Assembly: GCF_000733775.1 (NCBI RefSeq)
Contig: NZ_JPOE01000002.1
Span: 2,046,001-2,110,000, forward strand
Direction: 5' to 3'
Source of the DNA: Thiomonas sp. FB-Cd
Lineage (GTDB): Bacteria; Pseudomonadota; Gammaproteobacteria; Burkholderiales; Burkholderiaceae_C
DNA: 64,000 nucleotides
This document shows, piece by piece, positions 9,266 through 20,519 of the stretch. The first letter of the stretch is position 1; the number at the start of each line of letters is the position of its first letter. The notes beneath the pieces were generated by a model. It was not told the origin of the DNA and searched no databases. It saw only the letters and a list, made by a program, of their open reading frames with translations. The translations under genes and the position numbers were made by a program.

Positions 9266-9623
9266 AAATGCGGCGCGCCGCATGCAGCACCGCGGCGGGG
9301 CGGCGCTTCCCGCAGCCGAAGATGCGCGACGGCAGGTCCATCGGACGACGCCCCGCCACGTTTTCGAGAGTCGGCCCGTCCCGAGCGGCTGCAGTCGGTA
9401 CCCTAGGCGTTCCGGAGTTGCTGCGCGCAACCTCCGTTTGTGAATCGGGCCTGCCGTGCGAGAGGATTCGCGTGCCCGACACCCGAGCAAGCTGGCACCA
9501 CGAAAGCCGAGCCACGATCGATGGCGAAGGCTTCGGCCGACACACCGCGTGCCGCGCACCGGCAGGCACGCTCACCGCTGCTATGCGCCATCCATAGAAG
9601 CACTTCTTTGTACGGAAGCCCGT
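9266..9623. other. Intergenic stretch, including a 16-bp palindrome at 9268-9283
   Basis: 358 bases between two converging genes. The palindrome ATGCGGCGCGCCGCAT begins three bases after the stop codon of the 45-aa gene and could form a terminator-like hairpin without T-run. No other gene or RNA could be supported here; open frames look like shadows. Confidence 0.5.
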
Positions 9624-10883
9624 CTACCCGGCACGACGATCAGAGGTGGACTTGCGCCGCTGGCGCCACAGCAGCAAGCCGCCGAGCGCGACGAGCACGC
9701 AGCCAATAGCGACGTAGCCGTCGCCCAGGCGGTGCGTGAACGTGGCCATGCCGGCAAAGGCCAAGGGCCCGGCGAAGGCACCGCAGAAAGTGAAAAACAG
9801 GGTCCCGCCCGTGAGCACGCCGGCCATGCCGGTAGGGGCCAAGCGCGCGACCTCTGCGAGGTATACGCCGTTCCAGCCGGTCGCCGTGGCGCCGAACGCG
9901 AGTGCCAGTGCGAACAGTGCCAGCGGCGGCCAGTCCGGGCGCATGCCGCCAGCGAGCACGGCACACCCCCCCATGGCCACCGCAAGCAGTGCCAGCATGC
10001 GCGACGGGCGCACCCAGTGGTCGCTGGCCCAGCCCCACGCGATACGCCCGAGCACTCCGGCGGCCTGCGCGGTCGCCAGCAGCAGCCCTGCGCGTATCGG
10101 CGTGAGCCCGGCGCCGGCATGCCCCTGCGCGACCAGGTACGTCGCCATGCTCGCCTGCATGGCCGCGAAGAACACCGTGCAGATGGCGAGTTCGCGTACC
10201 GCCGGGTGGCGCCACACCATGCGCAAGGTGCGCAGCGAACCGGCGAGCGCCAAGCGGTGTGCGGGCTCGCGGCGTGCATCGAAACGTTCGCGCACGGGCT
10301 GCAGCAAGCCCGAGCAGACCAGGCAGGCCAGTGCCAGCAGCGGCAGCGCGCCCTGCCAGCCCATGCGCTGCTCGGCGCCGGGCAGCAGGGCCCCGGCGAG
10401 CATGCCGCCGAGCGGCACGCCAGTCTGCTTGATGGAAAACACGAGGCCGCGCCAGCGAGGCGCCACCTCGTCGGCGAACAGGTGCGAGCTGGCCGGTGTG
10501 GCCGAGCCGTAGCCAATGCCGATGAGCAGAGCGCCGGGCAGCAGCAACGCCACGCGACCGCTGGCGACCAGTCCCAACCCGCAGGCACTCAGTCCGAGAC
10601 AGAACTGCGCCACGCGCACCGCGCCGTAGCGCACGACCGGCCCGCCCACGTTGATCGCTGAAAGCATCGCGCCGACGTACAGCGCGCCGCTGAACACGCC
10701 CACCGCGCTCAGCGGCAGCGCAGTGGCCGCAGCCACCGCCGGAGCGATCGCCGGCACCGCAAGCGCGACCATGGACACCAGGGTCTGCACCGCCAACATG
10801 CTCACCAGCGCCAGCGCCGGGAATGCCCCGGAGCCCTGCGCCGGCGGCACGCCGCCGCTTTGCGAGGCGCTCAAGATTCCCAT
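9624..10883 (-). CDS. MFS transporter (CynX/YbfB-like)
   Basis: A 419-residue integral membrane protein with about twelve hydrophobic segments and a central cytoplasmic loop rich in Arg (around RERFDARREPAHR), the layout of the major facilitator superfamily. The block LLIGIGYGSATPASSHL followed by SIKQTGVPLGG (residues about 120-158) resembles cyanate/nitrate-type and YbfB-like MFS proteins, where SIKQTG.P is common. The start at 10883 gives a 20-residue cytoplasmic N-terminus before the first span. Neighbours give no substrate hint; it stands alone between gene-poor stretches. Substrate unknown. Confidence 0.82.
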   Translation of the reverse strand: MGILSASQSGGVPPAQGSGAFPALALVSMLAVQTLVSMVALAVPAIAPAVAAATALPLSAVGVFSGALYVGAMLSAINVGGPVVRYGAVRVAQFCLGLSACGLGLVASGRVALLLPGALLIGIGYGSATPASSHLFADEVAPRWRGLVFSIKQTGVPLGGMLAGALLPGAEQRMGWQGALPLLALACLVCSGLLQPVRERFDARREPAHRLALAGSLRTLRMVWRHPAVRELAICTVFFAAMQASMATYLVAQGHAGAGLTPIRAGLLLATAQAAGVLGRIAWGWASDHWVRPSRMLALLAVAMGGCAVLAGGMRPDWPPLALFALALAFGATATGWNGVYLAEVARLAPTGMAGVLTGGTLFFTFCGAFAGPLAFAGMATFTHRLGDGYVAIGCVLVALGGLLLWRQRRKSTSDRRAG

Positions 10884-11399
10884 GCCGCCACTGCGTCGGC
10901 GGGACCGTTTCCGAACATATTGTTGCTCACCATTGCATCGTAGCTCGGGGGGTCATGGCCACGCGCAGGGCGATGGCGTCGACCGCGGAGATGGGGCCCG
11001 CCTGGAACGTCGCGAGCACGCCACGCAGGCGTGGCTATGCGAGCCCCTGGAGGACAGGCGCATCGCCTGGCCGTGCCACATGCCTATCGGCGGGTGCCAG
11101 CGCCAAGGAGCAGGCGGCTGCGCGCTGCAGCCGCAGCAGGATTTCCGGCAAGCGCGGCCACCCCGGCCGGCCGAGCTGACAGCGCAGCCTTCTCAAATGC
11201 ACGGCGGACTGCCGCATAGCCACAATTTTCGAGCCAAGCATTCAGACTGGAAATCCGAGCTGATGGCGCCAGCGGGATGCTGTGATGACGGCAAAGCAAC
11301 ACAGGTGATGTGGATTCTTGAATCCTGGCGAATGGCCATTACGGTAGATTGGGGACGACCCTCACCTAAATGAGGGGCTCCTCACCTGGGAGGAACATC
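10884..11399. other. Gene-poor stretch upstream of the DUF3563-like gene
   Basis: 516 bases with no supported gene. Several overlapping short frames exist on both strands, but none shows a family motif or ribosome-binding site. The last 60 bases hold the leader of the small DUF3563-like gene, with a repeated CTCACCT (near 11361 and 11381) just upstream of the ribosome-binding site; its meaning is unclear. Confidence 0.45.
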
Positions 11400-11528
11400 A
11401 TGAGCACGTTCATACGATTTCTGCACAAAGCTTTTCCAGGCCTCGAGTCGCAAGAGGGGCTCAACGAGGATTACCTTGCGCAGTCTGTCGACACGGCAGA
11501 CCTTGAGCGCCGCATGCACGACCTATAG
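11400..11528 (+). CDS. DUF3563-like small protein (42 aa)
   Basis: Encodes MSTFIRFLHKAFPG followed by an acidic region and the block EDYLAQSVDTADLERRMHDL, then TAG. The D-Y-L-A-x-S/A-x-D-x-x-D-L-E-R-R-M pattern is the core of small DUF3563 proteins common in Burkholderiales. An excellent ribosome-binding site (GGGAGGA) precedes the ATG. The frame continues after the TAG for 25 codons to TAA at 11604-11606 with sensible residues, so the TAG may be a premature stop in an originally longer protein. Function of the family is unknown. Isolated gene, no operon. Confidence 0.65.
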   Translation: MSTFIRFLHKAFPGLESQEGLNEDYLAQSVDTADLERRMHDL

Positions 11529-12274
11529 TACAGCGGCATCGAGCATGAGCCTTACCCGCTGAGCACGTCAGTGCCCGGCGTTTCGGGCTGGAGGCCGATG
11601 TGGTAACCAGCGACACCTCTGATTACGCTTGAGCTCAGGGCGCGAAACTGTGGTCCGGCGTGGCAAACACTTACGACCCGGCACCCTTCTTTTCTGCAAC
11701 CAAGATGCTGCTACGCGTGCCGTTTGATGCGCAGCGTGAGCAATACGCGAGCCCGGTTCGAGCAGGACTCGTCGAGCGCAATGCTACCCACGTAGGTGTG
11801 TCGTGAGTAACCGTGGGTGTTGCCAGCAGAGGCCCTCGGAACTAAGGATAAGCGGTAGAGCAACCCGCTGCCGCGGCAGAATCTGAGGTGCATGGCGACG
11901 AACTTGGTGACAGGTGATGCAGTGTGCAGTCACCAAGCCTCGCCCAGTCTCCCGCGCAACCACATCAGGACCCATGAACAAGCTGCGCGCATCAAGAGTT
12001 GGCCAGTCCGCCTGCCGATAAATCTGCTTGCTAGACAGGTGCAGAGCTGGGTGGTCTGCACCACCGAAGCACCCGCGGCGCATCGTCCAAGGCCTGATTC
12101 GAGTGGCTTCTTGTCGTCATAAGTGTCCTTGGAAATCCAAGAAGACCGTGCGCGCGGCACCAACCGCGCCGATTTGGCACCGATTTGGCACAGCGGGCCC
12201 CGGAAAGCACAAAGGCCGCAGAATCTGCGGCCTTTGCAAGTTCTTCATTTTCCGAAGAAAATTCAGGAAATTCA
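11529..12274. other. Gene-poor stretch between the DUF3563-like gene and tRNA-Pro
   Basis: 746 bases without a supported gene. A minus-strand frame at 11784-12083 contains one CxxCH haem motif (AHCITCH) but no signal peptide or other cytochrome feature. At 12170-12191 an 11-bp unit (CGATTTGGCAC) occurs twice in tandem. The tRNA-Pro 3' end faces this region, so it could be the scar of an integrated element, but no integrase fragment was recognised. Confidence 0.45.
12211..12235 (-). terminator. Hairpin downstream of tRNA-Pro
   Basis: Perfect 11-bp inverted repeat AAAGGCCGCAG / CTGCGGCCTTT with a 3-base loop, 39 bases past the tRNA 3' end in its direction of transcription. In minus-strand sense the stem ends in CCTTTG, followed by TGCTTTCC. 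Likely rho-independent terminator for the tRNA. Confidence 0.65.
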
Positions 12275-12351
12275 TGGTCGGGGTGAGAGGATTCGAACCT
12301 CCGGCCTCTACGTCCCGAACGTAGCGCTCTACCAGGCTAAGCTACACCCCG
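12275..12351 (-). tRNA. tRNA-Pro (anticodon CGG)
   Basis: Read on the minus strand it starts CGGGGTGTAGC and ends CACCCCGACCA, giving a complete 7-bp acceptor stem, encoded CCA and 77 bases in total. The anticodon arm is CTACG-TTCGGGA-CGTAG, with CGG at positions 34-36, and the T loop reads GGTTCGAATCC. It decodes CCG proline codons, which are common in this GC-rich genome. It lies downstream of ispB on the same strand, 31 bases from its stop codon. Confidence 0.97.
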
Positions 12352-12381
12352 ATGAGGATTCGCAGCATATCAGCATGCCGA

Positions 12382-13362
12382 TCATGCATTGCGATCCAAA
12401 GAGTAAGAACACAAGTTTATCAGAGCCTCACGAGCAGGAGTGACTGCTAGACCCTCGATCAGGCTTCGCGCGCGGTTGAGTTCGGTCTGCGCACTGGCGT
12501 AGACGACGTCAAGCGCGCCGCATTTCTGAACAATTTGCAGAACTCGGGGCATCTCATCCGACAGGCCTTCGCGGATGGCGTCTTCAATGACCTTGCGCTC
12601 GGGCGGCGAGCAGCGCTTCATGGCGACAATCAGGGGAAGAGTGGGCTTACCCTCACGCAAATCATCACCGACGTTTTTGCCCATCTCGGCGGCCTTGCCG
12701 CTGTAATCCAAAGCATCGTCAATCAATTGGAAGGCTGTACCGATGCACCGGCCATAGCTGGCGGCCGCCGCCTCATGCTCCGCGCTGGTGCCCGCAAGCA
12801 CGGCCCCAATGCGAGCGGCAGCCTCGAACAAGGTAGCGGTCTTGTAATTGATGACCTGCAGATAACGCTCGTCGCCGATATCCGGGTCATGCATGTTCAG
12901 CAACTGCAGAACTTCACCTTCGGCGATGACGTTGGTGGCGTCAGCCAGGATTTGCAGAATGCGCATGTCGCCAGCTTTCACCATCATCTGGAAAGCGCGC
13001 GAGTACAGAAAATCCCCGGCCAGGACGCTGGCCGCGTTGCCGAAAGTGGCATTCGAGGTCTTGCGCCCGCGCCGCAATTCGGACTCGTCGACCACGTCGT
13101 CGTGCAGCAGAGTGGCGGTGTGAATCAACTCGACCACCGCCGCAAGCAGATGATGGTGCGGTCCCTGATAGCCGTGCGCCTTGGCGATGAGCAGCAACAG
13201 CGCCGGGCGTAATCGCTTGCCTCCGGCAGAAACGATGTAGGCACTGATCGCATTGATCAGCTGCACCTCGGACGTGAGATTGTGCCGGATGGTCGCATCG
13301 ACCTCCAGCATGTCCGAAGCTATTGGAGCAAGTATCGACTGAATCGAGTGCGAGGAGGTCAC
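12382..13362 (-). CDS. ispB: Octaprenyl diphosphate synthase
   Basis: A 326-residue trans-polyprenyl diphosphate synthase that extends farnesyl diphosphate to the C40 side chain of ubiquinone. The first aspartate-rich motif DDVVD is at residues 88-92, followed by RRG; the second, DDALD, is at 215-219. GGKRLRP at 47-53 supplies the substrate-binding Lys/Arg. Length matches E. coli IspB (323 aa). It is divergent from rplU-rpmA-obg, the classical arrangement in proteobacteria, with about 430 bases between them. Chain length (C40) is taken from the family and cannot be read off directly. Confidence 0.95.
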   Translation of the reverse strand: MTSSHSIQSILAPIASDMLEVDATIRHNLTSEVQLINAISAYIVSAGGKRLRPALLLLIAKAHGYQGPHHHLLAAVVELIHTATLLHDDVVDESELRRGRKTSNATFGNAASVLAGDFLYSRAFQMMVKAGDMRILQILADATNVIAEGEVLQLLNMHDPDIGDERYLQVINYKTATLFEAAARIGAVLAGTSAEHEAAAASYGRCIGTAFQLIDDALDYSGKAAEMGKNVGDDLREGKPTLPLIVAMKRCSPPERKVIEDAIREGLSDEMPRVLQIVQKCGALDVVYASAQTELNRARSLIEGLAVTPAREALINLCSYSLDRNA

Positions 13363-13542
13363 GAAGTGCGCTGGTCTAAGGATGGGTTCGCGCTGATGGC
13401 GGCGCGGATCATGGCCAAGAAGGCCTGCGGCATTTTATAGGCCTCGCCATGGCAGCAGGCCGGCTTGAACCCACACGGCAGCAAGGTATGCCACGTACCG
13501 AACCGTCGCGCGCCGGTCCCGCACACGGCAGCGAGCGCGAAC

Positions 13543-13571
13543 ATGACGCAACCGCTGGGCTCTGCTATGAT
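13543..13571 (+). promoter_or_regulatory. Probable sigma-70 promoter of rplU-rpmA
   Basis: ATGACG (13543-13548) and TATGAT (13566-13571) are separated by 17 bases, close to the sigma-70 consensus, and point at rplU. This leaves a leader of roughly 220 bases before the L21 start, long enough for leader regulation, though I see no defined motif. The remaining 13363-13796 gap holds no gene I can support. Confidence 0.55.
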
Positions 13572-13796
13572 GCAATGTTCATCGGCCAATGGAGGACTTG
13601 CGTGCTCCATGCGCTGATTCGTCGAGCCCAGGTGAGGACCCGTGCTCGAAGTACGGACGTTTAGCGACGTCAATAAGCGGTGCTGGCGGAAAAGTCAGTT
13701 GCGCATGGGGCGCAGGCGCTCGGTAGCTTGATACGAGCGGGTGAACCCATACAGCCACGACTTGAACGACGCACATTCAATTTCAGGAGTTGTCAT

Positions 13797-14108
13797 ATGT
13801 ATGCGGTCATAAAAACCGGTGGCAAGCAGTACAAAGTCTGCGCCGGCGAAAAGATCAAGGTAGAACAGTTATCCGCAGACATTGGCCAAGACATCGTGAT
13901 CGATCAGGTGCTCGCCGTCTTTGATGGCGCGGACACCCGTATCGGCACCCCGCTATTGGCGGGTGCGGCGGTGAAGGCCAAAGTCTTGGCGCATGGGCGA
14001 GGCGAGAAGGTGCATATTTTCAAAATGCGCCGTCGCAAGCACTATCAGAAGCGGCAAGGACACCGGCAGAACTACACCGAGCTGCAAATCGAAAGCATTG
14101 CTGCTTGA
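13797..14108 (+). CDS. rplU: 50S ribosomal protein L21
   Basis: A 103-residue protein starting [14 protein letters not shown], the invariant opening of bL21, and containing the signature [20 protein letters not shown] near the C-terminus. The length equals that of E. coli L21. The ATG at 13797 is preceded by CAGGAG at suitable spacing; the longer open frame to 13680 is not needed. First gene of the rplU-rpmA-obg cluster; it binds 23S rRNA in the large subunit. Confidence 0.97.
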   Translation: MYAVIKTGGKQYKVCAGEKIKVEQLSADIGQDIVIDQVLAVFDGADTRIGTPLLAGAAVKAKVLAHGRGEKVHIFKMRRRKHYQKRQGHRQNYTELQIESIAA

Positions 14109-14120
14109 GGAGCAAGAAAC

Positions 14121-14393
14121 ATGGCACAGAAAAAAGGTGGCGGTTCAACCCGCAACGGGCGTGACTCCGAAGCCAAGCGGCTGGGGGTCAAGGCCTTCGG
14201 TGGCGAGGCCATCCCGGCCGGCTCGATCATCGTGCGCCAGCGCGGCACACGCTTTCATGCAGGCGTCAACGTGGGCATGGGCAAGGATCACACGCTGTTC
14301 GCGCTGGTCGACGGGCAAGTGCAATTCGGCCGTAAGGGCGAGCACAACCGCCAGTACGTCAACATCACCCCGCTGAACACGGCCGAGGCCTGA
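14121..14393 (+). CDS. rpmA: 50S ribosomal protein L27
   Basis: A 90-residue bL27 that starts [20 protein letters not shown], with the glycine-rich N-terminal tail that reaches the peptidyl-transferase centre. The blocks [25 protein letters not shown] are those of the family (stated in part). It follows rplU by 12 bases with a GAGGAG ribosome-binding site, so the two are co-transcribed. No cleavable N-terminal extension of the Firmicutes type is present. Confidence 0.97.
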   Translation: MAQKKGGGSTRNGRDSEAKRLGVKAFGGEAIPAGSIIVRQRGTRFHAGVNVGMGKDHTLFALVDGQVQFGRKGEHNRQYVNITPLNTAEA

Positions 14394-16725
<2,332 letters not shown>

Positions 16726-16785
16726 CCGCCGCGCCGAGCCACACGCCGCACGGCCCGGGTCTGTCGCCGAGCACCTGGAAGGACG

Positions 16786-16816
16786 CTCAGCCCACGCCGT
16801 CAAGGCGTGGGCTGAG
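16786..16816. terminator. Bidirectional hairpin between proB and the CNP1-like gene
   Basis: A perfect 13-bp inverted repeat (CTCAGCCCACGCC / GGCGTGGGCTGAG) with a 5-base loop. It overlaps the stop codon of the CNP1-like gene and lies 60 bases past proB, so it can end both converging transcripts. No long T-run follows on either strand. Confidence 0.7.
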
Positions 16817-17360
16817 GGCCATGCAAACCCTGCCTGAGGTTTTCCACGATGGTCTCAGCGGAGCCCGCTGCGCGCCCATTCTCGCAAAGGTAGTCCGAGG
16901 CAAGCACTCCATGGATGCGTGTGAATCCGCCCACGTTCACGGCGATCCAATCCGTCTGCGGATTCCGAACCCACTGTTGTCCACCCGCACTCCAAACCCC
17001 GTAAACATGCCAGGCGTTTTGCGCGCAGTCCAAGCCCTCATAGCTGACATTGCGCACGCCTTCCGCGCTTTGCGCCACCAGGACGTAACGCACCACGGTG
17101 TCGCTGGCGACGCTGATACTGGACAGATCGACAAAAAATCCCATCGTCGAGCCGCCAGTGACGGAAACCTTTTGCAGCGCGGCCTCTTGCGGAGCCTTGG
17201 GAAATTGAACGGCGACGGCGCTTGCAGGGGGCTTCAATGGCCCGAACAAGCCCTCTTGATTTTCCGAGGCTTGGGCAAAGGCAAGACTGGTTGCCGAGCA
17301 CAGCAGCAGGCTGCATGCCAGCGCACGCGCGGCCTGCCGCAATGGGAACGAGTGGATCAT
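16800..17360 (-). CDS. CNP1-like family exported protein
   Basis: A 186-residue protein with a clear signal peptide (about 30 residues, hydrophobic core [15 protein letters not shown]). The remaining sequence has the CNP1-like family pattern, including [20 protein letters not shown], a cysteine at EGLDC, and the C-terminal block [13 protein letters not shown]; the two cysteines could form a disulphide in the periplasm. Its ATG overlaps the rppH stop by four bases. The name comes from an old annotation of a neisserial protein; function is unknown. Confidence 0.8.
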   Translation of the reverse strand: MIHSFPLRQAARALACSLLLCSATSLAFAQASENQEGLFGPLKPPASAVAVQFPKAPQEAALQKVSVTGGSTMGFFVDLSSISVASDTVVRYVLVAQSAEGVRNVSYEGLDCAQNAWHVYGVWSAGGQQWVRNPQTDWIAVNVGGFTRIHGVLASDYLCENGRAAGSAETIVENLRQGLHGPQPTP

Positions 17361-17923
17361 TCGGGAACCGGTTCGTGAGTGAAGGCGCCATGCAAAGGAC
17401 GCCCATGGCGTAGATTGGCCCGCAAATAGCGCGTACGCGGCTCCAGTCTCGGCAGCAAGTGCGAAAGCTCCGACAGGGCCTGCTGGTAGACGTCACGCTT
17501 GAACTCGATCACGCTATCCAGTGCAATCCAGTAGTCATTCCAGCGCCAGGCGTCAAACTCCGGGTGGCTGGTCGCACGCAGGCACACATCACAATCGCGC
17601 CCGGTAAGCTTGAGAAGAAACCAGATCTGCTTCTGGCCTTTGTAAATGCCCCGGCTGTCGCGCCGCAGGTATTGCTGCGGGACGTCATAGCGCAACCAGT
17701 TGCGGGTGCGCCCCAGCACATGCACATGGCAGGGCTTCAGCCCGACCTCCTCGAACAGTTCGCGGTACATCGCCTGCTCGGGGTTTTCTCCGGCGTTGAT
17801 GCCACCTTGCGGGAATTGCCAGGAATGCGCACTCACCCGCTTGCCCCAAAACACCTGATTTTTGGTGTTTAGCAGGATGATGCCGACGTTGGGACGATAG
17901 CCTTCGCGGTCCAACATGGCCAA
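17357..17923 (-). CDS. rppH: RNA pyrophosphohydrolase
   Basis: A 188-residue Nudix hydrolase that removes pyrophosphate from 5'-triphosphate mRNA ends and starts decay. The opening [16 protein letters not shown] and [27 protein letters not shown] form the RppH-type Nudix box (residues about 40-62). ATG codons at 17923 and 17917 are both possible; AAGGA eight bases before 17923 favours the former. A TATAAT box stands 30 bases upstream. It is co-transcribed with the CNP1-like gene (4-base overlap) and divergent from proS. Confidence 0.94.
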   Translation of the reverse strand: MAMLDREGYRPNVGIILLNTKNQVFWGKRVSAHSWQFPQGGINAGENPEQAMYRELFEEVGLKPCHVHVLGRTRNWLRYDVPQQYLRRDSRGIYKGQKQIWFLLKLTGRDCDVCLRATSHPEFDAWRWNDYWIALDSVIEFKRDVYQQALSELSHLLPRLEPRTRYLRANLRHGRPLHGAFTHEPVPE

Positions 17924-17952
17924 TATCCTTCATCTTTTAGAATCGTGATTTG

Positions 17953-17958
17953 ATTATA
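17953..17958 (-). promoter_or_regulatory. -10 box of the rppH promoter
   Basis: TATAAT on the minus strand, 30 bases before the rppH ATG. A convincing -35 element 17 bases further upstream is not visible, so the assignment rests on the perfect -10 box and position in the divergent rppH/proS gap. Confidence 0.5.
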
Positions 17959-18062
17959 GGCACCGGCTTGCGCGTTGCCGATCCCCTCTGGCCCTTTCCG
18001 CAAGACCGGCAAGGTCGGACACTGCAGCATCCCCTTCCCCACTGTCTCCAGGCAAACCCTTC

Positions 18063-19802
18063 ATGCGCGTTTCCCGCTTTTTCATTTCGACCCAGAAAGA
18101 AGCCCCGGCTGATGCCGAAGTCGCCAGCCAAGCCCTGATGTTGCGTGCCGGGATGATCAGAAAGCTCGCAGCTGGCCTGTACACCTACATGCCGCTGGGG
18201 CTGCGCAGCATCCGCAAGGTGGAGGCCATCGTGCGCGAGGAAATGACGCGTGCCGGCGCCATCGAACTGCTGATGCCCGTGGTGCAACCGGCCGAACTCT
18301 GGCAGGAAACCGAACGCTGGGAACACTATGGCGCGGAACTCCTGCGCATCAAAGACCGCCACCAACGTGACTTCGTCGTTCAGCCCACGTCCGAGGAGGT
18401 GGTCACCGACATCGCGCGCGGCGAGATTCGCTCCTGGCGGCAACTTCCCTTGAATTTCTTTCATATTCAGACCAAATTCCGCGACGAGCGGCGGCCGCGC
18501 TTCGGCGTGATGCGCGCACGTGAGTTCACGATGAAGGACGCCTACTCCTTCGACCGGGATTACGCCGGCGCCCAGCAGAGCTACCAGACCATGTATGCGG
18601 CGTATCAGCGCATCTTCCAGCGTTTTGGATTCGAGTTTCGCGCCGTGGCGGCGGACTCCGGTGCGATCGGGGGCTCGATGAGCCACGAGTTCCATGTCAT
18701 CGCCGAGACGGGCGAGGATTCGATTGCCTACTGTCCGCAGTCCGACTTCGCAGCGAACGTGGAACTGGCCGAGGCGCTGCCGCTGATTGCCCGGCGCGCA
18801 GCCCCTATGGCTCCGCTGCGCAAGACGCCTACGCCGGGCGCGGCGAAATGCGAGGACGTCGCCGCCCTGCTTGGCATCCCGCTTGAGCACACGGTCAAGT
18901 CGGTGGTCATGGCCGTGGAGGCGCCCCTCGGCGAGTCCCGCGTCGCGTCGACGGCTATCGTGCTTCTGCTGGTGCGTGGCGACCATGCGGTGAACGACAT
19001 CAAGGTCAGCAAATTGCCTGGCATGAAGGACGCACGCATGGCCACGGAGGCGGAAATCATCGAACATTTCGGATGCAGCCCTGGCTACCTTGGACCCATC
19101 GGGACTGCACGTGCAGTGCGGATCGTGGCCGACCGCACTGTGGCGGCCATGCACGATTTCGTGGTTGGCGCCAATGCCACGGACTTCCACTACACCGGCG
19201 TGAATTGGGACCGTGATCTTCCAGAGCCCGAGGTTGCTGACATCCGCAACGTGGTCGCTGGCGATCCGAGCCCTGATGGCAAGGGTCAACTTGCCATTTG
19301 CCGCGGGATTGAGGTGGGCCATGTGTTCTACCTCGGCACCAAGTATTCGGCCCCGATGGGCGCAACGTTCCTTGATGAGAACGGGAAATCCAAAACGCTG
19401 GAAATGGGCTGCTACGGCATCGGCATCACCCGCATCCTCGGCGCCTGCATTGAGCAGAATCACGATGCGCGCGGCATGATATGGCCCGAAGCGATCGCAC
19501 CGTTCACCGTGGTGATCTGCCCGATCGCCTACGACCGGAACGCCGCCGTGCGTGAGGCGGCAGACCGGCTGTACCTGCAACTGTTGGACGCGGATATGGA
19601 CGTCGTCCTCGACGACCGCGGCGAGCGCCCGGGGGCGATGTTTGCCGACTGGGAACTCATCGGAGTGCCCCACCGATTGGTGGTCTCTGAACGGGGACTC
19701 AGTGCTGGCACGCTGGAATACCAGCACCGACGCGATGCGCAGGCCACCCCCATTGCGCTGGATGCGGTGCTGACGCATCTGCGCGCTCGCAGCGCCGCCT
19801 GA
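18063..19802 (+). CDS. proS: Prolyl-tRNA synthetase
   Basis: A 579-residue class II aminoacyl-tRNA synthetase of the bacterial type with the editing insertion. It begins [20 protein letters not shown]; class II motif 2 is in [20 protein letters not shown] (residues about 139-158) and motif 3 in [14 protein letters not shown] near residue 445. The region about 225-400 is the YbaK-like INS domain, which clears Ala-tRNA(Pro). The C-terminal anticodon domain follows ([11 protein letters not shown]). Length matches E. coli ProS (572 aa). Confidence 0.97.
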   Translation: MRVSRFFISTQKEAPADAEVASQALMLRAGMIRKLAAGLYTYMPLGLRSIRKVEAIVREEMTRAGAIELLMPVVQPAELWQETERWEHYGAELLRIKDRHQRDFVVQPTSEEVVTDIARGEIRSWRQLPLNFFHIQTKFRDERRPRFGVMRAREFTMKDAYSFDRDYAGAQQSYQTMYAAYQRIFQRFGFEFRAVAADSGAIGGSMSHEFHVIAETGEDSIAYCPQSDFAANVELAEALPLIARRAAPMAPLRKTPTPGAAKCEDVAALLGIPLEHTVKSVVMAVEAPLGESRVASTAIVLLLVRGDHAVNDIKVSKLPGMKDARMATEAEIIEHFGCSPGYLGPIGTARAVRIVADRTVAAMHDFVVGANATDFHYTGVNWDRDLPEPEVADIRNVVAGDPSPDGKGQLAICRGIEVGHVFYLGTKYSAPMGATFLDENGKSKTLEMGCYGIGITRILGACIEQNHDARGMIWPEAIAPFTVVICPIAYDRNAAVREAADRLYLQLLDADMDVVLDDRGERPGAMFADWELIGVPHRLVVSERGLSAGTLEYQHRRDAQATPIALDAVLTHLRARSAA

Positions 19803-19836
19803 GCTGCGCCGCCCGCAAACGCACGACATACGCGCC

Positions 19837-20505
19837 GTGAATCTGCACCGATCGGGTTGGCTGCGCCGCCTCGCCACGTTTGCCATGCTGATGGGCATGC
19901 TGGCCAGGAGCGCGGCGCCCGCCTGGGCCGGTGACCAAAAAGAAGAACAGCTCTCGGACGCGGTACGCCTGGCGCTCGCCGGCCAAATTGCCGCCTCCAC
20001 ACCACAAACGCCCGATTTTCGAGACCCCAATCACCTTGTGACCTACCTGCTGTGGCTGGCCACGGAATCGACCCGGCTGCGCGGGCGTATGCCCAACCCT
20101 GTTGTGCGCGAGGCGTTTCTTCGCACCGTCTGGTACGAGGCGCACCGTGCAGGGCTTGAGCCGGCGCTCGTGCTCGGGTTGATTCAGGTGGAAAGCGGCT
20201 TCAAGAAATACGCCATTTCACCGGTCGGTGCCATGGGCCTGATGCAAGTTATGCCGTTCTGGACCAAGCAGATCGGCAATGGCGACAAGTTGGCCCTGTT
20301 TCGCATGCAAGTGAACCTGCGCTACGGCTGTGTCATCTTGCGCCATTACCTCAATGAGGAGCATGGTGACCTTTTCATGGCATTGGGACGCTACAACGGC
20401 TCGCGCAGTCAGGCCGCCTATCCCGATGCAGTGCTTGGGGCACGTCGAGAGTGGGTGGTGAATCCCCCAAGCGAACAGTTCGCCAGCCGCAGTCGCGCGC
20501 GCTGA
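19837..20505 (+). CDS. Lytic transglycosylase, SLT domain
   Basis: A 222-residue exported muramidase-type enzyme. Residues 1-31 look like a signal peptide (LRRLATFAMLMGMLARSAAPAWA). The SLT domain runs from about 105 to 200: the catalytic Glu is in LGLIQVESGF, followed by ISPVGAMGLMQVMP and ALGRYNGSRSQAAYPDAV. The start is a GTG at 19837, chosen because it completes the signal peptide; no good ribosome-binding site is seen. It follows proS by 34 bases and may be co-transcribed, and it converges with ffh with only 7 bases between stops. Confidence 0.85.
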   Translation: MNLHRSGWLRRLATFAMLMGMLARSAAPAWAGDQKEEQLSDAVRLALAGQIAASTPQTPDFRDPNHLVTYLLWLATESTRLRGRMPNPVVREAFLRTVWYEAHRAGLEPALVLGLIQVESGFKKYAISPVGAMGLMQVMPFWTKQIGNGDKLALFRMQVNLRYGCVILRHYLNEEHGDLFMALGRYNGSRSQAAYPDAVLGARREWVVNPPSEQFASRSRAR

Positions 20506-20519
20506 CCCGCATTCAGCGC
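20499..20519. terminator. Small hairpin spanning the converging stop codons
   Basis: GCGCTGA / TCAGCGC, a 7-bp stem with a 7-base loop. Each arm contains the stop codon of one of the converging genes (transglycosylase and ffh). Possible shared transcription end; no T-run. Confidence 0.35.

Noticed and set aside
11784..12083. Minus-strand frame with a CxxCH motif (AHCITCH)
   Set aside because: No signal peptide, no Met ligand region and no ribosome-binding site; a single CxxCH in a GC-rich frame is easily due to chance.
17937..20030. 697-codon open frame antisense to proS
   Set aside because: proS on the plus strand has clear class II motifs along its whole length; the antisense translation has no motif and follows from GC-biased third positions.
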